Shown here one piece after another: positions 16,277-24,920 of a stretch of DNA of 33,219 bases (the first letter of the stretch is position 1; every line of letters begins with the position of its first letter). This DNA is from Gemmataceae bacterium (GTDB lineage Bacteria; Planctomycetota; Planctomycetia; Gemmatales; Gemmataceae). The stretch is from NCBI GenBank assembly GCA_019748295.1, contig JAIEPT010000068.1, forward strand, positions 1 through 33,219, given 5' to 3'. Below the pieces are notes generated by a model. It made no database searches. It worked only from the letters and a program-made list of their open reading frames with translations, and was not told the DNA's origin. Made by a program: the position numbers and the translations under genes.

Positions 16277-17386
16277 GTGCATTCCCTTCGCGTCAATCTC
16301 GGCCCACGCAGCTACGATGTCGCCATCGGCAGCGGCTTTCTTTCCGAAGTCGGCGCGTTCGCTCGACAGCGATCGAAGGGCACGTCGGCGATCGTCCTTG
16401 CCGATGAACACGTGACTCCGCACGCCGACCGCGTCCGTGAAAGCTTGAGTGCGGCAGGTTTCAAAACGGCCCGCACCGTCGTCCCCGCGGGCGAAGGTTC
16501 CAAGTCGCTTGAACAAGCAGCCAAGCTCTACGACGCATTGATCGAGATGCCGGCAGACCGCAAGACGCTGGTCGTCGCGGTGGGCGGCGGCGTCATGGGG
16601 GATCTCGGCGGGTTCATCGCCGCGACCTACGCGCGCGGCATTCCGCTGCTCATGGTCCCTACCACTTTGCTTGCGATGGTCGATAGCTCCGTCGGCGGCA
16701 AAGTCGGCGTCAATCATCCACGCGCGAAGAACATGATCGGCGCCTTCCATCAGCCGATCGGTGTTTTCGTCGACGTGGCCACGCTCGACACGCTTCCCGA
16801 ACGCGAATACCTGAGCGGCCTGGCCGAGGTCGTGAAGTACGGCGTGATCCTCGATGCCGACTTTTTCGCCTGGCTGGAAGCGAATGCCGACGCGCTTCTT
16901 CAGCGCGACCCGGCTGCGGTGCAGAAAATCGTCCATCGCTCCTGCGAGTTGAAGGCGTTCGTGGTCGAGCGGGACGAACGCGAAGAGAAGGGTTTGCGGG
17001 CAATGCTCAACTACGGCCACACGTTCGCCCATGCCTTCGAATCGGCTGCGGGTTACGGCAGTTGGCTGCATGGCGAAGCCGTCGCCGCCGGCATGGTCTG
17101 CGCGAGCCGGCTTGCGGAACGGTGCGGGTTGATTCCAGGTAACATCACGGAGCGGCAGATTCGGCTGCTCGAGAAGTTCCGGTTGCCGATTCAGCCGGAG
17201 GCCTGGGATATCGACGCGATGATCGCGACGATGCGGACCGACAAGAAATCTGTGGGTGGCCAGTTACGCTTCATCCTGCCGAAACGCATGGGCGAAGTGG
17301 CGCTCTTCGACGATGTGCCCGAAACCGATGTGCGCTTCGTGCTGTCTGCCTCCCCTCTCCCCCTTGGGGAGGGGGGCCGGGGGTGA
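16277..17386 (+). CDS. aroB: 3-dehydroquinate synthase
   Basis: A 369-residue AroB, the NAD- and zinc-dependent enzyme making 3-dehydroquinate from DAHP, step two of the shikimate pathway. Family motifs seen are VAVGGGVMGDLGGFIAATY, VPTTLLAMVDSSVGGKVGVN, LAEVVKYG and NYGHTFAHAFE. I prefer the GTG at 16277, with TGAGGCGG upstream and the family-typical HSLRVNLGPRSYDV opening, over the in-frame TTG at 16262. The last eleven residues (SPLPLGEGGRG) and the TGA stop lie inside repeat family C, so the native C-terminus has been replaced or extended by repeat sequence. Confidence 0.96.
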   Translation: MHSLRVNLGPRSYDVAIGSGFLSEVGAFARQRSKGTSAIVLADEHVTPHADRVRESLSAAGFKTARTVVPAGEGSKSLEQAAKLYDALIEMPADRKTLVVAVGGGVMGDLGGFIAATYARGIPLLMVPTTLLAMVDSSVGGKVGVNHPRAKNMIGAFHQPIGVFVDVATLDTLPEREYLSGLAEVVKYGVILDADFFAWLEANADALLQRDPAAVQKIVHRSCELKAFVVERDEREEKGLRAMLNYGHTFAHAFESAAGYGSWLHGEAVAAGMVCASRLAERCGLIPGNITERQIRLLEKFRLPIQPEAWDIDAMIATMRTDKKSVGGQLRFILPKRMGEVALFDDVPETDVRFVLSASPLPLGEGGRG

Positions 17387-17585
17387 GGGGAGAAAGCAGC
17401 GCTGAGATTTGTTGATCTGGTGCAAGCCCCAGGGTAAGCGCAGCGCACCCTGGGGATCCAGACCGCGGGTGAGTTGATCCCCAGGGTGCGCCGCGCTTTC
17501 CCTGGGGCTTGGCGGACTGAAGCGAACGTCAGCACCTTTCATACCCCTCACCCCCAACCCCTCTCCCCAAAGGGGAGAGGGGAGC
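17350..17585. repeat. Repeat family C, full copy 1 (aroB-dprA)
   Basis: A nested palindrome. The outer arms CTCCCCTCTCCCC..GGGG and GTGAGGGG meet their inverses at 17540-17585. Inside are AGCGCTGAGATTTGTTG and two inverted copies of CCCCAGGGTAAGCGCAGCGC, centred near GGATCCAGACCGCGG. It overlaps the 3' end of aroB and ends eight bases before the ribosome site of dprA. Confidence 0.85.
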
Positions 17586-17601
17586 CGAACGCGGAGGCGA
17601 C

Positions 17602-18738
17602 ATGGAGCTTTCGGCCGAAGACCGCGATCTGCTCGCGTTGAACCTTGCGCACGGCATCGGCCCGAAAACGCTGAACGCCCTTCTGGAGAAGTTCGGTTCC
17701 GCTTCGGCGGTCCGTGATGCGTCGCCTGCCGAACTAGCGGAAATGCCGTACATGGGCCGAGCCGTGGCGGAGAAGCTGCATACGGCGTTCGCGTCGCGGG
17801 ATGTGGATGCCGAGATTGAGGAACTGCAAAAGCACGGCGCCAAGTTGCTTCGTTTGGGTTCGCCCGAATATCCCGCGGCGCTTGCGGAAGTGCCGGTCCC
17901 GCCGCGACTGCTTTATGTTCGCGGCGAACTGTTGCCGCGGGATCGGGAAGCGGTCGCCATCGTCGGTTCTCGGTCGTGCACTTCCTATGGCCGCAAGGCG
18001 GCGGAGCGGATCGCGTACGATTTGGCCCGTGCGGGCGTCACCATCATCAGCGGACTCGCTCGCGGCATCGATGGCTGCGCCCATCGCGGCGCTCTGGATG
18101 CCGGCGGACGCACCATCGCGGTCATGGCGGGCGGCCTCTCGAAGATCTATCCGCCGGAACACAAGGAACTCGCCGCGGAGGTGATGGCCCACGGCGCCCT
18201 GATCTCCGAATCGGCGATGAAGATGGATCCGCTGGCGGGCATGTTTCCCGCTCGCAATCGCATTATCAGCGGACTTTCGCGCGGCGTCATTCTTGTTGAG
18301 GCGAACGAGAAAAGCGGCGCCCTCATCACCGCCCATCATGCGGCCGAGCAGGGCAGGGAAGTGTTCGCGGTTCCGGGTCAGGTGGATTCGTCCGCCAGTG
18401 AGGGGACGCTGCGGCTGCTTCGCCAGGGAGCGAAACTTGTTCGCCACGCGAAGGACGTTCTCGACGATCTCGCGGGCCTGGCGCCGCTAACGCCGGTGAC
18501 GGAACCAGGAAAACGTCCGCCTGATGTTGAAGCGCCTTCCGCGCGCCCCAACGTGCGGCCCGTCGGCATGACCGAAGCGGAAGCAACCGTGTGGGAAATG
18601 CTCGACGCAGCGAGGACGATCGACGAAGTGTGCCGCCACCTCGGCAAAAGCATGGGCGAATTGGCGAGCCTGCTGATGACGATGGAAATTCGCCGACTCG
18701 TTCGCCGACTCCCCGGCAACATTTACGAGCGGTTCTGA
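17602..18738 (+). CDS. dprA: DNA-processing protein DprA (Smf)
   Basis: A 378-residue DprA, which binds incoming single-stranded DNA and loads RecA during natural transformation. A helix-hairpin-helix region (about 10-65, GIGPKTLNALLEKFGS) leads to the Rossmann-like core with IVGSRSCTSYG, SGLARGIDGCAHRGAL, FPARNRIISGLS and EKSGALITAHHA. A C-terminal winged helix (about 315-375) is present. GGAGG sits four bases before the ATG. All expected parts are present, so it looks functional. No other competence gene is in the window apart from the prepilin peptidase at 28.2-29.3 kb. Confidence 0.95.
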   Translation: MELSAEDRDLLALNLAHGIGPKTLNALLEKFGSASAVRDASPAELAEMPYMGRAVAEKLHTAFASRDVDAEIEELQKHGAKLLRLGSPEYPAALAEVPVPPRLLYVRGELLPRDREAVAIVGSRSCTSYGRKAAERIAYDLARAGVTIISGLARGIDGCAHRGALDAGGRTIAVMAGGLSKIYPPEHKELAAEVMAHGALISESAMKMDPLAGMFPARNRIISGLSRGVILVEANEKSGALITAHHAAEQGREVFAVPGQVDSSASEGTLRLLRQGAKLVRHAKDVLDDLAGLAPLTPVTEPGKRPPDVEAPSARPNVRPVGMTEAEATVWEMLDAARTIDEVCRHLGKSMGELASLLMTMEIRRLVRRLPGNIYERF

Positions 18739-18803
18739 CCCTTGCTCCCCTTGGGTGCGGCGGGTATCGTCGTATGCGGTCCCTTCTCCATTGAGAGAGC
18801 CGC

Positions 18804-20780
18804 ATGTTCCGTACCGCCGTCTGCCTCACGTTGTGCCTCATGAGTTCCGAAGCATTCGCCCAGAACTTCGGCTCGCCGAAGACAATTCCGCCTTCGGACG
18901 AGACTGTCTTCTCGCTCAAGGAAAAGCACGGCAAACTCGCCCGGTACATGGCTTCGCTGAGGCGACAGGGCGTTCGCGATCCGGGCCTCGCCGATGTCGA
19001 AATCTACGAGCGGGCCGTGCGGATGCTGTTTGAGCTGGGCGAGTACTACCACAAAGACACAGCCGCATGGGCGGACGAGGTACTCGACCGCGGCCTGCTT
19101 CGCGCGAAGCTGCTCGGCCAGGGGGATACGCCGTGGGCGGTCGCGGTAGGGCATCCCGTGATCCGGGCGTACCGCTCGCGGGTCGATGGGTCGGTCCAGC
19201 CGTTCGCCGTTTCGTTTCCCGCCGATTTCGGCAAGACGTCCAAAACGTATCGCGTCGATTTCGTGATGCACGGCCGGGATCCGTCGCTTACCGAAGTCAA
19301 GTTTCTCCACACGTACAACGGCGACCGCAAGTACAGCGAGACCGATCGCGTTGAAGTGCAAATCTTCGGCCGCGGCAATGTCGCGTATCGCTGGGCGGGC
19401 GAGACCGACGTGTTCGAAGTCATGCAGGCGTTTTGGTCGCAGGAGCGAAGCAGCGGCCGGGACCGATTTCTCGATGGCAGCAAAACCGTCCTCCGCGGCT
19501 TCTCGATGGGGGGCGCGGGAACCTGGCACCTGGGTCTGCATCATCCCGATCGCTGGGCCCTTTTGAGTCCCGGCGCCGGCTTCTCCACCACGCACGGCTA
19601 CGTTTCCAAGCTGCCGAAGCCGCTCGCCTCGCCTCAGGAGGAATGTCTCGCGATTTACGATGCGATCAACTATGCGGAGAACGCGTTCAATGTGCCGATC
19701 GTCGCGTACTCGGGGGCGAAGGATCCGCAGAAGCTGGCCGCTGATCTTGTCGAGGAACGGCTCAAGAAACTCCGCATCCCGATGAAGCATCTGATCGCTC
19801 CGGATCTGGAACATGCATTTCCTGCCGAATGGCAGAAGAAGGCGAATGTCCTCTGGAAAGAGGAACTCGCAAAAGAACGCCCCGCGTATCCGCCGGAGAT
19901 TCGCTTCGTCACCTACACGCTGAAGTATCCGAGTTCCAAATGGGTGGAAATACTGAGCCTGGAGCAGCACTACAAGGAAAGCCGGGTGCATGCCAAGCGG
20001 ACCGAAGAGGGCTTCGAGGCGAAGACGGCGAATGTCCGACAATTGCATCTGACGCTGCCGAGCGGAGATGGCGATCCGCAGAAATTGGACATCGACGGCC
20101 AATCGCTGAAGCTGCGCCCCTGGATGGATGCGAGCGGCATCGGCCATCTGTATCTGACGAAGAAGGACGGCCGCTGGAAGCAGGTGCTGCCCCAACGCTT
20201 GGCCAACGACCGCGGTCGGCAACCGCAGAAAATCGTCGGCCTGACGGGCCCCATCGACGATGCCTTCTGCGACGGTTTCGTCTGCCTACGCGGCTCGGGA
20301 AAAGCATGGCATGCCGCGACGGATGACTATGTGAAGGCGGACCTCGAGCGATTCGCCAAGGAATGGTCGAAGCATCTCCGCGGCGACCTGCCGGTGAAGG
20401 ACGAGGAAGAACTGACCGGCGACGAAGTGCTGAGCAAGCACCTGATCCTGTTCGGCGATCCCGGTTCCAACAGCATGCTGGCCGAGATCCTCGATGCGTT
20501 GCCGATCACCTGGACGAAGGACGAGATTCGCGTCGCGGGAAAAACCTACGATGCCTCGAAGCATGTGCCTGCGCTGATCTTCCCGAACCCGCTGAATCCG
20601 GCGAAGTACGTCGTCATCAACAGCGGCCACACGTTCCACGCCGCCGAGTTCCAGAAGACGAACGCGCTGATCTACCCGCGACTGGGCGATTGGGCCGTCT
20701 TGCGACTTGTCGGCGGAGATGCGCTCAACGTCGAGCCGGCGGCGTCGGGGTTGTTCGATGAGTTTTGGAAGGTGAAGTGA
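18804..20780 (+). CDS. Secreted alpha/beta hydrolase (prolyl-oligopeptidase or esterase-like)
   Basis: A 658-residue protein with a signal peptide (MFRTAVCLTLCLMSSEAFAQ, cleavage after AFA). An N-terminal helical region of about 170 residues precedes an alpha/beta-hydrolase domain. The nucleophile elbow is GFSMGG with Ser234. Likely partners are Asp307 (SGAKDP) and His337 (LEHAF), correctly ordered. The following 300 residues are beta-rich and unfamiliar. Planctomycetes carry many such large secreted hydrolases; the substrate is unknown. It is convergent with the HtrA-like gene, and repeat family B fills the gap. Confidence 0.8.
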   Translation: MFRTAVCLTLCLMSSEAFAQNFGSPKTIPPSDETVFSLKEKHGKLARYMASLRRQGVRDPGLADVEIYERAVRMLFELGEYYHKDTAAWADEVLDRGLLRAKLLGQGDTPWAVAVGHPVIRAYRSRVDGSVQPFAVSFPADFGKTSKTYRVDFVMHGRDPSLTEVKFLHTYNGDRKYSETDRVEVQIFGRGNVAYRWAGETDVFEVMQAFWSQERSSGRDRFLDGSKTVLRGFSMGGAGTWHLGLHHPDRWALLSPGAGFSTTHGYVSKLPKPLASPQEECLAIYDAINYAENAFNVPIVAYSGAKDPQKLAADLVEERLKKLRIPMKHLIAPDLEHAFPAEWQKKANVLWKEELAKERPAYPPEIRFVTYTLKYPSSKWVEILSLEQHYKESRVHAKRTEEGFEAKTANVRQLHLTLPSGDGDPQKLDIDGQSLKLRPWMDASGIGHLYLTKKDGRWKQVLPQRLANDRGRQPQKIVGLTGPIDDAFCDGFVCLRGSGKAWHAATDDYVKADLERFAKEWSKHLRGDLPVKDEEELTGDEVLSKHLILFGDPGSNSMLAEILDALPITWTKDEIRVAGKTYDASKHVPALIFPNPLNPAKYVVINSGHTFHAAEFQKTNALIYPRLGDWAVLRLVGGDALNVEPAASGLFDEFWKVK

Positions 20781-20812
20781 GGATAGCGCGAAGCCTGCAG
20801 CAACAGGTCGCT

Positions 20813-21014
20813 CTGTAGGGAACGCCCTCCGTGGCGTTCCGCTTAACTGGAGCCGTCCGATTGTTCGTCACCGACATGCAATCGCCTCCGCCGCTTGCGG
20901 CTTAGCGATCGGAAGCTCCGGATCGCTTCGCCGCAAGCGGGGATCGCGGACTGCGGACACTCGGGGATGTACGTGTCCATTCAGGTGGAACGCCACGGAA
21001 GGCGTTCCCTACAG
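20813..21014. repeat. Repeat family B, full-length copy 2 (202 bp)
   Basis: The only complete copy. Terminal inverted repeats of about 28 bp begin CTGTAGGGAACGCC (20813 onward, and its inverse ending at 21014) with about one mismatch. Between them is the CCGCTTGCGGCTTAGCG stem (20890-20940, imperfect right arm). It fills the gap between the convergent hydrolase and protease genes. It has the shape of a miniature inverted-repeat element without a coding region. Confidence 0.9.
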
Positions 21015-21024
21015 CGCGACGCAA

Positions 21025-22434
21025 TCAATTCGTGAGCTGGATCGCCCCGCGGCGGACTTGGCCTTGGCGGATGATGAAGAAGGGGAGCGGGTTGAACGTT
21101 CCCAACTCGGGATGGTTGAGCACGTACATCACATTTTCGGACGACACCGTTTCCCACTGGTGCAGGCCGACGAGGATGTCGCCTTTGCGAAGGCCGCTAC
21201 GGGCGGCGAGGCCGCTGGCGTCGATCGCGGCGATTTCCAGTCCGCCTTGCAGTTGGCGATTCACGCTTGCGACGGCAGGGGCTCCAACCGGGGAAAGCTC
21301 GATGCCGAGCCGAGCCCACACGCCGTCGGTCTGTGCGACGGGACGAGCGTTCGTCACGGTTGCCAGCGTCACTTGCGCCTTCTGCTCCTGGCCTTGCCGG
21401 CGATATGTCACGGGGACGGCGTCGCCGGGCTTGCGGTCGAGCAATGCTCGTTCGTAGTCGTAGCTGCAGATGAGGCGAGTATCGCCGACGGCGACCAGCA
21501 CATCGCCCGGCCGGAAGCCGGCTTGAGCGGCCGGGCTGCCTGGATCGGCGCGCTCGACGACGACCAGGCGCTGCAACGATTCGCCTTGCAGTTCGACATG
21601 GTCGCGAAGAGAGAGGCCTTCGTAGAAACCGCCGCGGCGGCGCTGGCGAAGCATCTCGCTGACCGCCTTCACCATGTTGTCCACCGGAATGGCGAAGCCG
21701 ATGCCCTGGGCTCCGGCTCGGATGGCGACATTCACGCCGATGAGGTCGCCGTTGACGTTGATGAGCGGGCCGCCGGAATTGCCGGGGTTGATCGCAGCAT
21801 CGGTTTGAATCAGCGATTTGTACGACATGTCCTTGTTGAGCGACACATCGCGTTTGATGGCTGACACGATGCCGAGGCTGGCGGTATGTTCGTAGCCGAA
21901 GGCGTTGCCGATGGCGATGACGGTTTCGCCGACGAGCAGGTCGTGAGCGGTGCCGAGCGGCATGACGGGGAGCTGCTGATTGACGTCGATCTTGATGAGA
22001 GCGAGATCGGTCTCCGGACTGCGAGCAATGACCTGCGCGTTGGCTGATGTCCCGTCGGCGAGGCGGATGCGAAGCACGTTCACGTCTTCGACGACGTGGT
22101 GATTGGTGACGATGAGGCCGCGGGGATCGATGATGATTCCGGTGCCCATGCCGTTGACGCGATTTTGCGACGGCGTGAGCGAGTGCATCTCGGCGGCGGC
22201 GCTGTTGATCGTCCTTTCGCTGTGGATGTTGACGACGGCGGATTTCGTTTTTTCGATGGCCAGCACGACGGCAGTTCGCCGGGCGCCGGTCTTCGTCAAT
22301 TGCAGGGGATCGATTCGGCGGGATTCCGAAAGTTCGGAACGGGCACTCAGATCCTGGGACAAGGCGCGCGATGCCTGGCCCAGCCCGAGAAGGAGCAAAG
22401 CCAGCAGCAGTATCTTCCGAAGCGGCAATCTCAT
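21025..22434 (-). CDS. HtrA/DegP-like periplasmic serine protease
   Basis: A 469-residue protein with a signal sequence (MRLPLRKILLLALLLLGLGQ). The trypsin-like domain holds the catalytic residues His113 (TNHHVV), Asp143 (ETDLAL) and Ser220 (NPGNSGGPL). Two PDZ domains follow, the first around VERADPGSPAAQAGFRPGDV and the second around DASGLAARSGLRKGDIL. This is the HtrA family, which degrades or refolds misfolded envelope proteins. The start at 22434 has GAGGA upstream; longer frames lack a signal peptide. Transcription runs towards the secreted hydrolase. Confidence 0.93.
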   Translation of the reverse strand: MRLPLRKILLLALLLLGLGQASRALSQDLSARSELSESRRIDPLQLTKTGARRTAVVLAIEKTKSAVVNIHSERTINSAAAEMHSLTPSQNRVNGMGTGIIIDPRGLIVTNHHVVEDVNVLRIRLADGTSANAQVIARSPETDLALIKIDVNQQLPVMPLGTAHDLLVGETVIAIGNAFGYEHTASLGIVSAIKRDVSLNKDMSYKSLIQTDAAINPGNSGGPLINVNGDLIGVNVAIRAGAQGIGFAIPVDNMVKAVSEMLRQRRRGGFYEGLSLRDHVELQGESLQRLVVVERADPGSPAAQAGFRPGDVLVAVGDTRLICSYDYERALLDRKPGDAVPVTYRRQGQEQKAQVTLATVTNARPVAQTDGVWARLGIELSPVGAPAVASVNRQLQGGLEIAAIDASGLAARSGLRKGDILVGLHQWETVSSENVMYVLNHPELGTFNPLPFFIIRQGQVRRGAIQLTN

Positions 22435-22770
22435 GGATGTCCTCGACGACTCCAGGCGGAACCAATCGGGTGCGAGAGGAAACAGCGCCGGGCGGGCCGT
22501 TCTCGAATGAGGATCGGACAAGTTGGGAAAGAGGCTGGAGTACGCGACTCAAGAGAATGGCGTCGGATTCCGATTTAGGCGTCGCTTGCGCGGGGTGTGC
22601 GGGTGCTGCACGCAGGGGCTAAACGGAGGGGTGTAGCGGTTGTTCCGGCTGTGCCGATTTTCAAGCTGGTCGGCTTCGCTGTTTTCTTGCATCCAGGAGT
22701 GATGACTGGCGTGGTGCGGCAGAGTAGAATCGGGTAGCTCGCATAGACGTTGTTTGGACAACCCTGTCTT

Positions 22771-22824
22771 CCGTTTGCGGCTTAGCGTTCGGAGAAAGCC
22801 GTGGTATCGCTAAGCCGCAAGCGA
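22771..22824. repeat. Repeat family B, core only (copy 3)
   Basis: Left arm CGTTTGCGGCTTAGCG and right arm CGCTAAGCCGCAAGCG form a 16-bp stem with one G-T type mismatch. No terminal CTGTAGGG repeats are near. It lies in the 473-bp gap 22435-22907 between the divergent HtrA-like gene and the sulfatase remnant. I see nothing else there beyond weak open frames. Confidence 0.8.
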
Positions 22825-22907
22825 AAACGTGCACAGGCGGTTTCGAAACATTTTCTTGGCGTTAGACGCTACCTCCCCCATTCGCCGCCAAATCGGAGGT
22901 GAGCTTC

Positions 22908-23618
22908 ATGACCTTGGCATCTTCTCTGATTCACGATTTCGCAATCGTGTCGGCATGCATGGTGTCCGCGTTTTCGCAAATCGGATCGGACGCCGATGCG
23001 AAGTTCAGGGAGTTTCTGGAAGCGTTCGAGAAGCTGGGCGTGGCGGATCGCACGCTCTTCGTGTTGACCTTCGACCACGGCACAGAAGTCTACGAACATC
23101 GCCGTTTCGATCACGGCTTCACTCTCTACTCCGAACTGACGCATGTCCCGCTGATTTTCGAGCTGCCGCGCGGCGGCGCCCGCGGCATCGAAGTCGATCA
23201 TTCGGTGAGCAGCATCGACGTCATGCCGACGATCCTCGACTTGCTCGATGTACCGATCGATGCGAAGCTTGCCAAGCAACTGCGCGGGTTCAGCCTCACG
23301 GCAGCCGCCAAGGAGGACCGCTCCGTTCGCGACGTCATCTCGGAAACGGATTACCGAGAATACACCTATAAGCGGTCGATTCTCGCTCCCGATGGATGGA
23401 AGCTGATCTACACGCTCGAATCCCGGAGCCGGGAGTTGTTTGATCTGACGCGCGATCCGGGCGAACAAAAGGATCTTGCGAAGTCCGAAACCAAGCGAGC
23501 CGACGAACTGGAACGCCGGCTTTTTCAGCATTTCAAGAACATTGGCCATGACTTGACCGCCCGGCGATGGGAGATCGGGCTCAATCCGGTCTACCCCTCG
23601 CAAGCGAAGCCGAAGTGA
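22908..23618 (+). pseudogene. 5'-truncated sulfatase (C-terminal half only)
   Basis: A 236-residue frame matching the second half of type I sulfatases: a family-typical helix DADAKFREFLEAFEKLGV, then TLFVLTFDHGTEVYEH and FDHGFTLYSELTHVPLIFELP, then SIDVMPTILDLL. The N-terminal half, with the Cys/Ser-x-Pro-x-Arg formylglycine site and most metal ligands, is missing, so it cannot be an active sulfatase alone. The usual DHGEE reads DHGTE. The first 30 residues do not resemble the family. A strong ribosome site (GGAGGTGA, 22895-22902) five bases before the ATG means the remnant could still be translated. A family B core lies upstream and a family C fragment downstream. Confidence 0.7.
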
Positions 23619-23684
23619 GCAATCCAAAAGCTCTCGCCGAACCGAAGCGGTCTCGAAAGCGGTTCACTGTCTTCGCGGCTGTCA

Positions 23685-23730
23685 TCAAAGCCCCAGGGTA
23701 AGCGCAGCGCACTCTGGGGATTCAGGCCGC
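23685..23730 (+). repeat. Repeat family C fragment (copy 2)
   Basis: A single CCCCAGGGTAAGCGCAGCGC half-unit followed by CACTCTGGGG and a CAGGCCGC box. One stem position is changed (CCCT to CTCT), leaving a wobble pair. The rest of the full element is absent. The 299-bp gap 23619-23917 holds nothing else I can support. Confidence 0.75.
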
Positions 23731-23917
23731 ATGTGCTGACCTCATACGGAGCGTGCGATCACTCCGTCACACTGGGCAAACGGCGTGGACTCGTCCAAAT
23801 ATTTGCGAAATTCCGCAGGATACGGTTGAAGGGGATTTGGCGACGTTGCCGATGATAGGGGCGTCCAGGCTTGTACTCGACACACTCTTGTCCTTCCCCA
23901 TACATCGGAGTCCGCCC

Positions 23918-24814
23918 ATGCTCCCTCGCATGCACTTTGCGCTGCTCTTTAGCGTCGTGCTGGTCACCGGCTGTTCGTCCGGCGGCCGCGGCTTCAACCC
24001 CTTCTCGACCGCCAATTCGCTCCTCGAAAGCGCCAAGGCCATTCGCGATTCCAACGGCGGACCGCTCCCGTTGCCGCGCGAAACCGAAAAGCAACCGTTG
24101 GCCGCCTATACCGTGGAACCGGGCGATACGCTGCTGATCCAGCCGGTCGAACTCGATTCGCCCGCTCGCATCCCCGCCGATCAGCCGGTGCTTCCCGACG
24201 GCGCCATCAACCTCGGCAAATACGGCATGATGCAAGTCTTCGGCCGCACCGTGGTCGAGATTCAGGACATGGTCAACACCACCGTGAAGACGCAGACCAA
24301 GGGCGAAGTGGGCTTCATCTCCGTCCGCCTCGTGGGCCGGCAAAGCAAAGTCATCTATGTGCTCGGCGAAGTGAACGCCCCGGGCGCCTTCGTTCTCAAT
24401 GGCCGCGAAACCGTGCTCGACGCCTTGATGCTTGCGGGCGGCATCACGGATCGTGCGTCGGCGGACAACATCATCCTGAGCCGGCCTTCGCATCCCGCCG
24501 ATTGCCGCACGGTGCTGCCGGTCTGCTACCGCAACATCGTCCAACTTGGCGACACGACCACGAACTGGCAACTCGCCCCCGGCGATCGCATCTTCGTCCC
24601 GGGCCGCGGATTCAAGGAAATGATCTGCCCCAAGAAATGCGAAGGCCCCTGCTGCGGCCCGCAATTCGGCTGCAACGGCGTCGCCGGCTGCTCGCCGGGA
24701 AATGGCGTCGCCCCTCCGGAGGCAACTCACCCGCCCGCGGTCGTCGCACCCGCCGTCGCAAGGCCCCGCACCACCTACTCGAGCTTGCTGCCGCGGCTGA
24801 CGTATGCTCGGTAA
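23918..24814 (+). CDS. Polysaccharide biosynthesis/export lipoprotein (Wza-like, SLBB domain)
   Basis: A 298-residue lipoprotein with lipobox LVTGC (Cys19). A poly-export domain, YTVEPGDTLLIQPVELD...LPDGAINLGKYG...VFGRTVVEIQDM, is followed by an SLBB domain, VIYVLGEVNAPGAFVLNGRETVLDALMLAGG, and APGDRIFVPG. This is the architecture of outer-membrane polysaccharide export proteins. The tail (about 245-298) is unusual: six or more Cys residues in a short stretch (CPKKCEGPCCGPQFGC and CNGVAGC overlap), then Pro/Ala-rich sequence. GGAG seven bases upstream supports the ATG at 23918. No polysaccharide synthesis genes are adjacent. It is convergent with the ThuA gene across a strong hairpin. Confidence 0.88.
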   Translation: MLPRMHFALLFSVVLVTGCSSGGRGFNPFSTANSLLESAKAIRDSNGGPLPLPRETEKQPLAAYTVEPGDTLLIQPVELDSPARIPADQPVLPDGAINLGKYGMMQVFGRTVVEIQDMVNTTVKTQTKGEVGFISVRLVGRQSKVIYVLGEVNAPGAFVLNGRETVLDALMLAGGITDRASADNIILSRPSHPADCRTVLPVCYRNIVQLGDTTTNWQLAPGDRIFVPGRGFKEMICPKKCEGPCCGPQFGCNGVAGCSPGNGVAPPEATHPPAVVAPAVARPRTTYSSLLPRLTYAR

Positions 24815-24825
24815 GCAGAATGAAT

Positions 24826-24892
24826 GCAGGATAATGAGAAGCAGGATGATGAGGACCATTGGTCTTCGTTATCCTGCTTCTCATTATCCTGC
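24826..24892. terminator. Bidirectional hairpin between convergent genes
   Basis: A 33-bp stem with about three mismatches (arm begins GCAGGATAATGAGAAGCAGG) and almost no loop. It lies between the stop of the SLBB lipoprotein gene (24814) and the stop of the ThuA gene (24921). It is AT-richer than the surroundings and contains internal direct repeats of GCAGGAT. It probably stops transcription from both sides. Confidence 0.75.
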
Positions 24893-24920
24893 CTTTTCAT
24901 CCTGCCTTTTCTTTCGCGAA

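Noticed and set aside
18723..20222. 499-codon open frame on the minus strand
   Set aside because: Antisense to the secreted hydrolase gene, which has a signal peptide and an ordered Ser-Asp-His set; the antisense product is Arg/Gly/Val-rich without motifs.
22549..22761. 70-codon minus-strand frame upstream of the htrA-like gene
   Set aside because: No ribosome site, odd composition (many His, Asn, Pro) and overlap with the likely promoter region.
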